Origin: Pseudomonadota bacterium | Lineage (GTDB): Bacteria > Pseudomonadota > Alphaproteobacteria > Rhodospirillales > Magnetospirillaceae | Length of the DNA: 33,820 bases | Reading direction: 5' to 3' | NCBI GenBank assembly: GCA_021782815.1 | Contig: JAJXUO010000032.1 | Location: forward strand, 1 to 33,820 | Shown here: positions 1 to 7,327 of the stretch, in pieces | Layout of the letters: every line of letters begins with the position of its first letter | How positions within the stretch are numbered: the first letter of the stretch is position 1 | Notes under the pieces: model-generated | What the model was told of the DNA's origin: nothing | The model's database searches: none | The model's input: the letters and a program-made list of their open reading frames with translations, nothing else | Program-made: the position numbers and the translations under genes

Positions 1-2
1 TG

Positions 3-311
3 GCCGGTTATGATGTGGTGGCGGTGGACGGCGCCGACCGCGCCCTGGCCCTCCGGGAAGCGGGCGATCTGTTCGACGTCATCATCAGCGATATCGAGAT
101 GCCCGGGATGAACGGCTTCGAGTTCGCCAACGCCGTGCGGGCGGAAGGCCGCTGGGCCGGGGTGCCGATGGTGGCGCTGTCGTCGCACGCCACCGAGCGC
201 GATTTCGAACGGGGCCGTGAAGTGGGCTTCAACGATTATGTCGCCAAGTTCGATCGGGATGCCCTGTTGCAGACCCTGATGCAGACTCTGGCCACCAAAG
301 GTGCCGCATGA
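3..311 (+). CDS. cheA: CheA hybrid kinase, C-terminal receiver domain (5' truncated by window)
   Basis: The frame is open from the first bases and ends at TGA 309-311, so only about 102 C-terminal residues of a longer protein are present. They form most of a response-regulator receiver domain: the phospho-acceptor Asp lies in ISDIEMPGMNG, and the conserved Lys lies in YVAKFDR near the end. A receiver directly upstream of cheW, overlapping it by ATGA, is typical of the hybrid CheA kinases of Rhodospirillales, in which the receiver follows the CheW-like regulatory domain. CheA autophosphorylates in response to chemoreceptors and passes phosphate to CheY and CheB; the fused receiver is thought to act as a phosphate sink or modulator. 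The histidine phosphotransfer and kinase domains lie outside the window, so the assignment rests on context plus the receiver and could in principle be another receiver-ended protein. Confidence 0.85.
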   Translation, partial: AGYDVVAVDGADRALALREAGDLFDVIISDIEMPGMNGFEFANAVRAEGRWAGVPMVALSSHATERDFERGREVGFNDYVAKFDRDALLQTLMQTLATKGAA

Positions 312-811
312 ACCAACTCGTTACCACCTCCGCCAAGCGCGGTTCCCAGGATCTGGCCTCGACCGAGGATCATGATGAATTCGTCACCATGTTCATCGAA
401 GGGCAGATGTTCGGCATTCCGGTGCTGATGGTGCAGGATGTGCTGGGGCCGCAGAAGATCACCCGCATCCCGCTGGCGCCGCCGGAAGTGGCGGGCTCGC
501 TCAACCTGCGCGGCCGCATCGTCACCGCCATCGATGTCCGCATGCGCCTGCGTCTGAAGCAGCGGACCGACGCCGACCGTGGCGACGGCATGAGCGTGGT
601 GGTGGATATGCGCGGCGAGCTTTACAGCTTGATGGTGGACAGCGTGGGCGAGGTGTTGAGCCTGCCCAAGGCCAAGTTCGAACGCAATCCGCCGACGCTG
701 GATCCGCTGTGGCGCGAATTCTCGGAAGGCATCTACCGGTTGGCCGACAAGCTGCTGGTGGTGCTGGATGTGCCCCGCCTGCTGGACTTCACCAAGTCCG
801 AGGCGCTGTAA
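308..811 (+). CDS. cheW: Chemotaxis coupling protein CheW
   Basis: This 167-residue CheW-domain protein links chemoreceptors to CheA in the membrane-associated signalling array. After a short polar N-terminus the SH3-like fold is recognisable: FIEGQMFGIPVLMVQDVL, then the conserved IPLAPPEVAGSLNLRGRIV segment, then VVVDMRGELYSLMVDSVGEV. Length matches single-domain CheW proteins. The ATG overlaps the cheA stop (ATGA), indicating translational coupling and one transcript with cheA, cheY, cheB and cheR. No oddities are seen. Confidence 0.96.
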   Translation: MNQLVTTSAKRGSQDLASTEDHDEFVTMFIEGQMFGIPVLMVQDVLGPQKITRIPLAPPEVAGSLNLRGRIVTAIDVRMRLRLKQRTDADRGDGMSVVVDMRGELYSLMVDSVGEVLSLPKAKFERNPPTLDPLWREFSEGIYRLADKLLVVLDVPRLLDFTKSEAL

Positions 812-823
812 TTAAAGTGAGAG

Positions 824-842
824 CCGGGGCTTTGCGCCCCGG
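824..842 (+). other. Small GC hairpin between cheW and cheY
   Basis: CCGGGGC (824-830) and GCCCCGG (836-842) form a perfect 7-bp stem with a five-base loop, extendable by one G-T pair. It sits in the 64-bp gap between cheW and cheY. No T-tract follows, so it is not a convincing intrinsic terminator; an RNA processing or stability element adjusting cheY dosage is possible. Confidence 0.45.
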
Positions 843-875
843 TTGGTTCTCATCCCGCTGAAAGCGAAGGGTGGC

Positions 876-1241
876 ATGAAGTCCTGTCTTATTGTCGATG
901 ACTCCAAGGTCATTCGCATGGTGGCCAAAAAAATCCTGCATGAACTGAGCTTCCAGACGGCCGAGGCCGAGGACGGCCGCCAGGCCCTGGATGCCTGTGC
1001 CGCTTCGATGCCCGACGCGGTGCTGCTGGACTGGAACATGCCGGTCATGAGCGGCATCGATTTCCTGCGCGAGCTGCGCAAGCTGCCGGGCGGCGAGCAT
1101 CCGGTGGTGGTGTTCTGCACCACGGAAAACGATATCGAGCACATTCAGGAAGCGATTACCGCTGGCGCGAACGAATACATCATGAAGCCGTTCGACAGCG
1201 AAATTCTGCAGGCCAAGTTCTCGCAGGTTGGGTTGATCTAA
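876..1241 (+). CDS. cheY: Chemotaxis response regulator CheY
   Basis: A 121-residue single-domain receiver. It has the acidic pair D8-D9 (IVDDS), the phospho-acceptor D52 (LLDWNMP), a Thr at about 82-83 and K104 (YIMKPF), which are the full catalytic set. There is no output domain, and the length is that of CheY. The ATG at 876 is chosen because the protein then begins directly at the first beta strand and GAAGGG lies just upstream; an in-frame GTG at 843 would add 11 residues unlike the family. It lies between cheW and cheB in a canonical operon. Phosphorylated CheY should bind FliM, encoded at the other end of this window, to control flagellar rotation. Confidence 0.95.
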   Translation: MKSCLIVDDSKVIRMVAKKILHELSFQTAEAEDGRQALDACAASMPDAVLLDWNMPVMSGIDFLRELRKLPGGEHPVVVFCTTENDIEHIQEAITAGANEYIMKPFDSEILQAKFSQVGLI

Positions 1242-1259
1242 GAACGGGAGAGGCCGCTT

Positions 1260-2450
1260 ATGGCTCTCGAATTGGGGGGCGCGCGCTCCGTGGCCGGTGA
1301 TCCTGTTCGTGTGATGGTGGTCGATGATTCCGCGGTGGTGCGGGGTCTCTACACCAAGATGCTGGAAGAGGATGCGGGTTTCACGGTGGTCGCTTCGGTC
1401 GGCAACGGCCAAATGGCGATCAATGCCCTGGAACGTTACGACATCGAGGTGGTGATCCTCGATATTGAAATGCCGGTGATGGACGGGCTGACCGCCCTGC
1501 CGCTGTTGTTGAAGGCCGATCCGGACCTCCAGGTGATTTTGGCCTCGACGCTGACGCTGAAGAATGCCGACGTCAGTCTGCGCGCCCTGGAGATGGGGGC
1601 CGTGGATTATATTCCGAAGCCGACCTCGACCCGCGATATCAGCGGCGGCACCGATTTCCGGCACGAGCTGCTGGAAAAGGTGCGGGCCCTGGGCACGGCG
1701 CGGCGGCGCATGCCGAAACGCCATGCGCCCAGCCATGCCGAGCCGGAAATGCCCACCTATGGCCGTGTCGCCGTGCCGGTGGGGGGGCGGGCCAAGGCGG
1801 CGCCGCCGGCGCCCCGCCCGTCGACGTCGCTCTATAGCGGCCCCATCATCACGCGTCAGCCCTCCATGGAGGCGCCCGACGTCATCGCCATCGGCTCGTC
1901 CACCGGCGGGCCGCAGGCCCTGTTCACCGTGCTGGGCGGCATCAAGGCGGGGTCGATCCGTCAGCCCATCCTCATCACACAGCATATGCCGGCCACCTTT
2001 ACCACCATTCTGGCCGAGCACATCACCCGCATCAGCGGCTGGCAGGCGGCCGAGGGCAAGGATGGCGAGGTGATTCAAAGCAACCGCATCTACGTGGCCC
2101 CCGGCGACAACCACATGGTGGTGGAGCTGAAGGGCACCGAGAAGATCATTCGCTTGAACAAAAATCCGCCGGAAAATTTTTGTCGTCCGGCGGTGGATCC
2201 CATGTTTCGGAGCGTGTCGGCGGCCTGGGGGCGGCGCGTTCTGGCGGTGATTCTCACCGGCATGGGATCGGATGGCTCCAAGGGCGGGCAAGTGGTGGTG
2301 CACAACGGCGGCACCGTCATCGCTCAGGACGAAGCCACCAGCGTTGTGTGGGGCATGCCCGGTGCCGCGGCCAGTTCTGGTATCTGTAGCGCGGTTCTGC
2401 CTCTTCCGGAAATCTCGCAGTTCATTCTGCGACAGGCCCAAAGGCGATAA
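1260..2450 (+). CDS. cheB: Chemotaxis protein-glutamate methylesterase/deamidase CheB
   Basis: A 396-residue protein with a receiver domain at about 15-135 (VDDS, D68 in ILDIEMP, K120 in YIPKP), a Pro/Ala-rich linker at about 150-190, and a C-terminal methylesterase domain. The catalytic triad is visible: S204 in IGSSTGG, H232 in QHMPATFT and D338 in GMGSDG. CheB removes methyl groups from, and deamidates, chemoreceptors, opposing CheR. GGGAGAGG just before the ATG is a good ribosome binding site. Only two bases separate its stop from cheR. All key residues are intact. Confidence 0.97.
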   Translation: MALELGGARSVAGDPVRVMVVDDSAVVRGLYTKMLEEDAGFTVVASVGNGQMAINALERYDIEVVILDIEMPVMDGLTALPLLLKADPDLQVILASTLTLKNADVSLRALEMGAVDYIPKPTSTRDISGGTDFRHELLEKVRALGTARRRMPKRHAPSHAEPEMPTYGRVAVPVGGRAKAAPPAPRPSTSLYSGPIITRQPSMEAPDVIAIGSSTGGPQALFTVLGGIKAGSIRQPILITQHMPATFTTILAEHITRISGWQAAEGKDGEVIQSNRIYVAPGDNHMVVELKGTEKIIRLNKNPPENFCRPAVDPMFRSVSAAWGRRVLAVILTGMGSDGSKGGQVVVHNGGTVIAQDEATSVVWGMPGAAASSGICSAVLPLPEISQFILRQAQRR

Positions 2451-2452
2451 AA

Positions 2453-3307
2453 ATGCTGAAGCCGGAAGACTTCGACTTCCTGGCCAAGCTCCTCAAGGAG
2501 CGTTCAGGCCTCGTTATCACCCCCGACAAGGCGTACCTGTTGGAAAGCAGGCTGATGCCTGTCGCCCGCACGCACAACCTGAAGGGCCTGGAAGAGATCA
2601 TCGTCAAGATGCGCGGCCGCGACGAAATGCTGGCCCGTGCCGTCACCGAGGCGATGACCACCAATGAATCCTTCTTTTTCCGCGATACCAAGCCGTTCGA
2701 TCAGTTTCGCGACGTGGTGCTGCCGCTGGTGCTGAAGAACCGGGCGGCCAGGAAAAGCGTGCGCATCTGGTCGGCGGCCTGCTCCTCGGGGCAGGAGGCC
2801 TATTCCCTGGCGATGATCCTGAAGGAACAGGCCGCCAAGCTGGCGGGCTGGCACTTCGAGATCGTCGGTACCGACATTTCCCAGGAAATGCTGGAAAAGG
2901 CCAAGGCCGGGCTTTACTCCCAGTTCGAGGTGCAGCGCGGCCTGCCCATCCAGCTTCTGGTCAAGTATTTCAAGAAGAAGGACGAAAGCTGGCAGATCGA
3001 TCCGGGCCTGCGCTCCATGGTGCAGTTCCGCGAGTTCAACCTGCTGCACGATCTGAAGGGTCTGGGGCAGTTCGACGTGGTGTTCTGCCGCAATGTGCTG
3101 ATCTATTTCGATCAGCCCACCAAGAGCCGGGTGCTGGAAAGCATCTCGAAGATCATGCCCGACGACGGCGTGCTCTATCTGGGCGGCGCCGAAACGGTGC
3201 TGGGGATTTCCGACCGTTTCAAACCGATGCCGGAGCAGCGCGGCATTTATTGCGTGACCCGCGACGGTTCGGGCACCGGTTTTCCCATCGGCGGCATCGG
3301 GCGCTGA
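2453..3307 (+). CDS. cheR: Chemotaxis protein methyltransferase CheR
   Basis: A 284-residue SAM-dependent methyltransferase that adds methyl esters to receptor glutamates. The small N-terminal all-alpha domain covers about 1-75. The conserved TTNESFFFRD follows at 69-78, the SAM-binding SAACSSGQEAYS motif at about 107-118, an acidic GTDIS at about 139-143, and FCRNVLIYF at 211-219. Length equals typical CheR. It follows cheB by two bases, with AAAGG about nine bases upstream of the ATG, and appears to be the last canonical che gene of the operon. No TPR or other extra domain is attached. Confidence 0.97.
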   Translation: MLKPEDFDFLAKLLKERSGLVITPDKAYLLESRLMPVARTHNLKGLEEIIVKMRGRDEMLARAVTEAMTTNESFFFRDTKPFDQFRDVVLPLVLKNRAARKSVRIWSAACSSGQEAYSLAMILKEQAAKLAGWHFEIVGTDISQEMLEKAKAGLYSQFEVQRGLPIQLLVKYFKKKDESWQIDPGLRSMVQFREFNLLHDLKGLGQFDVVFCRNVLIYFDQPTKSRVLESISKIMPDDGVLYLGGAETVLGISDRFKPMPEQRGIYCVTRDGSGTGFPIGGIGR

Positions 3308-3331
3308 ACGGGGCTGTCCTTCCGGGCGGGG

Positions 3332-4513
3332 ATGACGGCCGTGGATCTGGCATTTCAATGGGGCATGTCCCCCGTATTCGGCTGGGGCGTTTACGGCCTT
3401 CATCTGGCCCGGCACGGCTTGCGTGACGACCGGGCCCTGGGCTGCCTGTGCGCCTGCGACAGCGGATTGCTGTCCCAGGAGGGCGAGGCGCCGGCCCAGG
3501 TGCTGGCCACGGGGCAGGCCTGGCTGGCCGGACGGCCCGAGGGCGAGGATATTCGGCTCGATGACGCCGTGGTGCTGCATGCCCTAGGCAACGATCTCAA
3601 ACCGGCGGCCCTGGCCGCGCATCAGGGCTTGGTGTGGGGGCGGCGCACCTTTGGCGTGGTGTTTTGCGAAGACAGCCGCATCACGGCGGCGGGGCGGCAG
3701 CGGGCGGCGCGTTACGACGGCCTGATCGCCGGCTCGCAATGGGCCGGCGACGTGCTGCGCCGGGGCGGGTTGGGCCGGGTGCCGGTGCGGGTGGTGCTGC
3801 AGGGAGTGGATGGCGCCCGCTTCCGGCCCGAGGCCCGGGGCGGCATGTTCAAGGGGCGTTTCGCGGTGTTTTCCGGCGGCAAGCTGGAATACCGCAAGGG
3901 CCAGGACACAGTGCTGCGGGGCTTCGCCCGTTTTCATCGCCGTCATCCCGAGGCGCTGCTGGTGACGGCCTGGCAAAGCCCCTGGGGGGCGGCGCTGGCG
4001 CAAACCTTCCAGGGGCGCGAAGGCTACGGGCCGCCGCAGATGCGCGCCAATGGCCTGGTGGATGTGCCGGGCTGGGCGGCGCAGTTCGGCCTGCCGCCCT
4101 CGGCGGTGCTGGATCTGGGCATCATCCCCAACGCCTATATGCCGCTGGTGCTGCGCGAGGTGGAGGCGGCGCTGTTTCCCAACCGCTGCGAGGGCGGCAC
4201 CAATCTGGTGGCCATGGAGGCCATGGCCTGCGGCCTGCCGGTGGTACTGTCGGCCAACAGCGGCCATCTCGATATCATCGGCGCCGGGCATTGCTATCCG
4301 CTGCGGCGGCAGGGGCCGGTGCCGGGGGCGCTGGCGGCCGGGCTGGAGGGCTGGGGCGAAAGCGACGAGGAGGAGATCGCGGCGGCGCTGGAAGAGATTT
4401 ACCGGGACCGCGCCACCGCCGCCGTGCGCGGCGCCGCGGCCGCCCGTTTCATGGCCGGCTTCAGCTGGCGGCGCTCCATCGCCGCGCTGCTGGACATGGT
4501 TGAGGCGCGGTGA
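3332..4513 (+). CDS. GT4-type glycosyltransferase at the end of the che operon
   Basis: A 393-residue protein with a GT-B/GT4 signature. The linker and start of the second Rossmann domain read FSGGKLEYRKGQD (about residue 190). The nucleotide-sugar-binding motif EGGTNLVAMEAMACGLPVV begins at E287; its two glutamates (287 and 296) are separated by eight residues rather than the usual seven. No signal peptide or membrane segment is evident, so it is probably cytoplasmic. It begins 24 bases after cheR in the same direction, behind a purine/G-rich stretch, and is probably co-transcribed. Donor and acceptor cannot be read from sequence. The location between che and flagellar genes makes flagellin or surface-glycan modification possible, but that is inference. 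Its TGA directly abuts the ctrA stop on the opposite strand. Confidence 0.82.
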   Translation: MTAVDLAFQWGMSPVFGWGVYGLHLARHGLRDDRALGCLCACDSGLLSQEGEAPAQVLATGQAWLAGRPEGEDIRLDDAVVLHALGNDLKPAALAAHQGLVWGRRTFGVVFCEDSRITAAGRQRAARYDGLIAGSQWAGDVLRRGGLGRVPVRVVLQGVDGARFRPEARGGMFKGRFAVFSGGKLEYRKGQDTVLRGFARFHRRHPEALLVTAWQSPWGAALAQTFQGREGYGPPQMRANGLVDVPGWAAQFGLPPSAVLDLGIIPNAYMPLVLREVEAALFPNRCEGGTNLVAMEAMACGLPVVLSANSGHLDIIGAGHCYPLRRQGPVPGALAAGLEGWGESDEEEIAAALEEIYRDRATAAVRGAAAARFMAGFSWRRSIAALLDMVEAR

Positions 4514-5206
4514 TCAGGCTTCCGCCGCGGCGTCGCCGTCGCGCAGCACATAGCCGCGCCCCCAGACGGTTTCGATATAGTTCTCGCCCTGGGTGGCGGT
4601 GGTGAGCTTTTTGCGCAGCTTGCAGATGAAGACGTCGATGATCTTCAGTTCCGGCTCGTCGATACCGCCGTAGAGGTGGTTGAGGAACTGTTCTTTGGTC
4701 AGGGTTTGCCCCTTGCGCAGGGACAAAAGTTCCAGGATGCCGTATTCCTTGCCGGTGAGGTGCAGCGGTTCGCCTTCGATGTCCACGGTGCGCTTGTCGA
4801 GATTGACGGTGAGGCGGCCGGTTTTGATGATGGATTCCGAATGGCCCTTGGAGCGGCGCACGATGGCCTGGATGCGGGCCACCAACTCGGCACGGTCGAA
4901 CGGTTTGGTCAGGTAGTCGTCGGCGCCGAAGCCCAGGCCCTTGACCTTCTTATCGGGTTCGGTCAGGCCCGAGAGGATCAGCACCGGGGTGGTGATGCGG
5001 GCGGCGCGCAGACGGCGCAACACCTCGTAGCCGTCCATGTCGGGCAGCATCAGATCCAGCAGGATGATGTCGTATTCGTAGAGTTTGCCGATTTCCAGAC
5101 CGTCTTCGCCCATGGAGGTGGCGTCCACCACCATGCCTTCGGAGCGCAGCATCAATTCGATGCTCTTCGAGGTCATGGCGTCGTCTTCAACGATCAGTAC
5201 GCGCAT
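4514..5206 (-). CDS. ctrA: Cell-cycle/motility response regulator CtrA
   Basis: A 230-residue OmpR-class regulator. The receiver at 1-120 has the acidic residues in VEDD (about 7-9), phospho-acceptor D51 ([14 protein letters not shown]) and K101 (YLTKPFD). The winged-helix DNA-binding domain at about 125-225 contains [14 protein letters not shown] and [12 protein letters not shown], which are near-invariant in alphaproteobacterial CtrA. CtrA controls the cell cycle in Caulobacter and mainly motility genes in Magnetospirillum/Rhodospirillum-type bacteria. It is divergent from fliI across 150 bases containing a TTAA-bearing inverted repeat. The ATG is fixed by the receiver's first strand (MRVLIVEDD). 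A much longer open reading frame extends upstream on this strand but is antisense to fliI. Confidence in identity is very high. Confidence 0.97.
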   Translation of the reverse strand: MRVLIVEDDAMTSKSIELMLRSEGMVVDATSMGEDGLEIGKLYEYDIILLDLMLPDMDGYEVLRRLRAARITTPVLILSGLTEPDKKVKGLGFGADDYLTKPFDRAELVARIQAIVRRSKGHSESIIKTGRLTVNLDKRTVDIEGEPLHLTGKEYGILELLSLRKGQTLTKEQFLNHLYGGIDEPELKIIDVFICKLRKKLTTATQGENYIETVWGRGYVLRDGDAAAEA

Positions 5207-5249
5207 TCCGCAATTCCCGACATTAGAGGGCCTGCCGTAGCTGGGCACA

Positions 5250-5270
5250 GTTAAACTGGCGTAGTTTAAC
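5250..5270. promoter_or_regulatory. Perfect inverted repeat with TTAA half-sites between ctrA and fliI
   Basis: GTTAAACT (5250-5257) and AGTTTAAC (5263-5270) form a perfect 8-bp inverted repeat around five bases. Each arm contains TTAA within a GTTAA/TTAAC context, as in CtrA half-sites, but the TTAA cores are 11 bases apart instead of the canonical seven. It lies 44-64 bases upstream of the ctrA ATG and about 90 bases upstream of fliI, so a regulator bound here could act on both. Autoregulation by CtrA is the leading guess; another dimeric regulator is equally compatible. Confidence 0.6.
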
Positions 5271-5359
5271 AATATTTCCGGGCAACACGCCAGAAGATCG
5301 TGTAGGCTTGACCTGTTCCGGGTCCATGGGCGGGCCCGGCGGACGATGTCGGGACAAGG

Positions 5360-6697
5360 GTGAGGCCTGTGGCTTTTCTGGTCAAATCGCTGTTGAGCGA
5401 CCTGGACCGTCTTCCGGCGGTGCGCTATTTCGGCCGTGTCGAGGGCGTGCAGGGCCTGCTGGTGGAGGCGGGCGGACTGGGGCGCAACCTGTCGGTGGGC
5501 GACCGCTGCCGCATTGTGGCGCGCGACCGTGTGGTGATGTGCGAGGCGGTGGGCTTCCGCAACGGCCGCGCCCTCATCATGCCCTTCTCCACTCTGGACG
5601 GTGTGGCTCTGGGCTGCCGGGTGGAGGTGGCCGACGCCAATCCGGTGCTGTATCCGCATCCCGACTGGCTGGGACGGGTGATCAACGCCATGGGTGAACC
5701 GGTGGACGGCAAAGGGCCGCTGCCGGTGGGCGATCAGCCTTATCCGGTGCGCAACAAGCCGCCGCCGGCCCATGCCCGCCAGCGGGTGTCGGGCAAGGTG
5801 GATCTGGGGGTGCGGGCGATGAACGCCTTCCTCACGGTGTGCCGCGGCCAGCGCATGGGTATTTTCGCCGGGTCGGGGGTGGGCAAGTCGTCGCTGCTGT
5901 CGATGATGGCGCGCCACACCTCGGCCGACGTTTCGGTGATCGGCCTGATCGGCGAGCGTGGCCGCGAGGCGCGGGAGTTCATCGAGGACGATCTCGGCGA
6001 GGAGGGCATGTCGCGTTCGGTGGTGGTGGTGGCCACCTCGGACGAATCGGCGCTTTTGCGCCGCCAGGCCGCCTATACCACCCTGGCGGTGGCCGAATAT
6101 TTCCGCGATCTGCGGCGCGACGTGCTGTGCATGATGGACAGCGTGACCCGTTTCGCCATGGCCCAGCGCGAGATCAGCCTGTCGGTGGGCGAGCCGCCGG
6201 CCAGCAAGGGCTATACCCCGACGGTGTTCGCCGAACTGCCGCGCCTTTTGGAGCGGGCCGGACCGGGGGCGGCGGGGCAGGGCTCCATCACCGGGCTGTT
6301 CACCGTGCTGGTGGACGGCGACGATCACAACGAACCCATCGCCGACGCCGTGCGCGGCATTCTGGACGGCCACGTGGTGCTGGACCGCGCCATCGCCGAA
6401 CGGGGGCGCTATCCCGCCATCAATATTTTGCGCAGCGTCTCGCGGACCATGCCGGGCTGTAACAACGAGGCCGAAAACAGCCTGGTCTCCACGGCCAAGC
6501 GCCTGCTGTCGGTGTATGACGATATGGCCGAACTGATCCGCCTGGGGGCCTACCGCCGCGGCTCCGATCCGGCGGTGGACGAGGCCATCCATTATTTTCC
6601 CGCCCTGGAAGCCTATCTGACCCAGCGCAAGGGCGAATCCACCGATCTGGAAAGCAGCTACCGCATGCTGGCGGAAATCCTGGCGAGCGGGACATAA
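5360..6697 (+). CDS. fliI: Flagellar export ATPase FliI
   Basis: A 445-residue ATPase of the flagellar type III export apparatus, related to F1-beta, which acts with FliJ at the cytoplasmic export gate. Walker A is GSGVGKSS (171-178, K176), the catalytic Glu is E189 in GLIGERGRE, and Walker B ends at D250 in [10 protein letters not shown]. The family signature [21 protein letters not shown] follows. Length matches FliI. The start is uncertain: GTG 5360 or GTG 5369, the latter giving MAFLVKSLL, with the purine-rich AAGGGTGAGG overlapping or preceding both. It is divergent from ctrA, and fliJ follows after an unusually long 178-base gap. Confidence 0.97.
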   Translation: MRPVAFLVKSLLSDLDRLPAVRYFGRVEGVQGLLVEAGGLGRNLSVGDRCRIVARDRVVMCEAVGFRNGRALIMPFSTLDGVALGCRVEVADANPVLYPHPDWLGRVINAMGEPVDGKGPLPVGDQPYPVRNKPPPAHARQRVSGKVDLGVRAMNAFLTVCRGQRMGIFAGSGVGKSSLLSMMARHTSADVSVIGLIGERGREAREFIEDDLGEEGMSRSVVVVATSDESALLRRQAAYTTLAVAEYFRDLRRDVLCMMDSVTRFAMAQREISLSVGEPPASKGYTPTVFAELPRLLERAGPGAAGQGSITGLFTVLVDGDDHNEPIADAVRGILDGHVVLDRAIAERGRYPAINILRSVSRTMPGCNNEAENSLVSTAKRLLSVYDDMAELIRLGAYRRGSDPAVDEAIHYFPALEAYLTQRKGESTDLESSYRMLAEILASGT

Positions 6698-6703
6698 CCC
6701 CGC

Positions 6704-6730
6704 CGCCCGGCGCCTGAGTGGACATATAAA
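6704..6730 (+). repeat. Direct repeat copy 1 (fliI-fliJ gap)
   Basis: This 27-base segment ends in TGAGTGGACATATAAA and recurs at 6843-6869 with a single C/T difference. It starts six bases after the fliI stop. Together the two copies flank a 112-base structured insert. Confidence 0.85.
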
Positions 6731-6842
6731 TTGGAAGCCGCCTTGGCGGCTGACTAGCGCATTGAGCGCGCCGGAACGGCCGGAGATGCCCATTTGGGCA
6801 TCGGAGGGTAAGTGAGGACTAGCCAAGCTGGCGGCACGCCAG
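6731..6842. repeat. Structured 112-base insert between the two direct repeats
   Basis: The segment is rich in short perfect hairpins: AGCCGCC/GGCGGCT (6736-6751, 2-base loop), GATGCCCA/TGGGCATC (6785-6802, 2-base loop) and CTGGCG/CGCCAG (6828-6842, 3-base loop). GACTAGC occurs twice as a direct repeat (6752-6758 and 6817-6823). No plausible coding sequence or recognisable RNA family is seen. Its position between identical leaders suggests either a small inserted element (MITE/REP-like) with a long target duplication, or a tandem duplication that has diverged. Confidence 0.5.
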
Positions 6843-6869
6843 CGCCCGGCGCTTGAGTGGACATATAAA
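6843..6869 (+). repeat. Direct repeat copy 2, forming the fliJ leader
   Basis: The second copy of the 27-base repeat (one mismatch to 6704-6730) ends six bases before the fliJ ATG. No purine-rich ribosome binding site at normal spacing is seen; the region just before the ATG is a run of A. The repeat therefore supplies the fliJ 5' leader, so the ancestral fliI-fliJ spacing was probably only about 40 bases. Confidence 0.8.
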
Positions 6870-6875
6870 AAAACA

Positions 6876-7325
6876 ATGCGCAAAACCGCCAAGGATATGG
6901 ACCAACTGATCCGCGTCAACCAATGGGGGGTGGACGAGCGGCAGCGCGAACTTGGTGTTTTGATCGCCCGCGAAGAGGAGCTGATCGCCCAGGGGCACGC
7001 CTTGGATAACGAACTGGCCAAGGAGCAGGCCATCGCCGCCGAGGATCCCACGGCGGCGGGGTTTCTCTATGGCGGTTTCGCCCTGGGCTATCGCCTGCGC
7101 AAGGAGCAGTTGCGCCAGTTGCTGCATGGGGTGCGCCTGGAGATCGAGGCGGCGCGCGAGCGGCTGGCCGAGGCCTACCGCCAGCTCAAGGTCTATGAGG
7201 AAGTGCAAAAGGAGCGGGCCCGCCGTGAAGCCCAGGAGGAGGCGCAGCGGGAGCAGCAGGTGATGGACGAGATCGGCATGACCCAGTTCCGTCGCCGCCG
7301 CGCCCGCGAGGCCGGGGAGGAGTAG
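6876..7325 (+). CDS. fliJ: Flagellar export protein FliJ
   Basis: A 149-residue, highly charged protein that is almost entirely predicted coiled coil (runs of E/R/Q/L such as [12 protein letters not shown] and [20 protein letters not shown]), with no membrane segment. FliJ is poorly conserved in sequence but is recognised by coiled-coil character, a length of about 140-150 residues and position directly after fliI. It acts as the stalk-like partner of the FliI hexamer in export. The ATG follows an A-rich stretch rather than a clear Shine-Dalgarno. Its TAG lies two bases from the stop of the convergent gene. Confidence 0.85.
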   Translation: MRKTAKDMDQLIRVNQWGVDERQRELGVLIAREEELIAQGHALDNELAKEQAIAAEDPTAAGFLYGGFALGYRLRKEQLRQLLHGVRLEIEAARERLAEAYRQLKVYEEVQKERARREAQEEAQREQQVMDEIGMTQFRRRRAREAGEE

Positions 7326-7327
7326 CC

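Noticed and set aside
789-2441. A 550-residue minus-strand open frame over cheY and cheB
   Set aside because: Shadow of two motif-complete chemotaxis genes.
3409-3425. A sigma-54-like GGCAC...TTGC inside the glycosyltransferase gene
   Set aside because: Spacing between the GG and GC elements is too short for a -24/-12 promoter, and it lies within coding sequence.
5207-7051. A very long minus-strand open frame continuing upstream of ctrA over fliI
   Set aside because: It is antisense to the clearly coding fliI and has the Arg/His/Gln-rich composition typical of non-coding frames opposite GC-rich genes. CtrA's own N-terminus starts at 5206.
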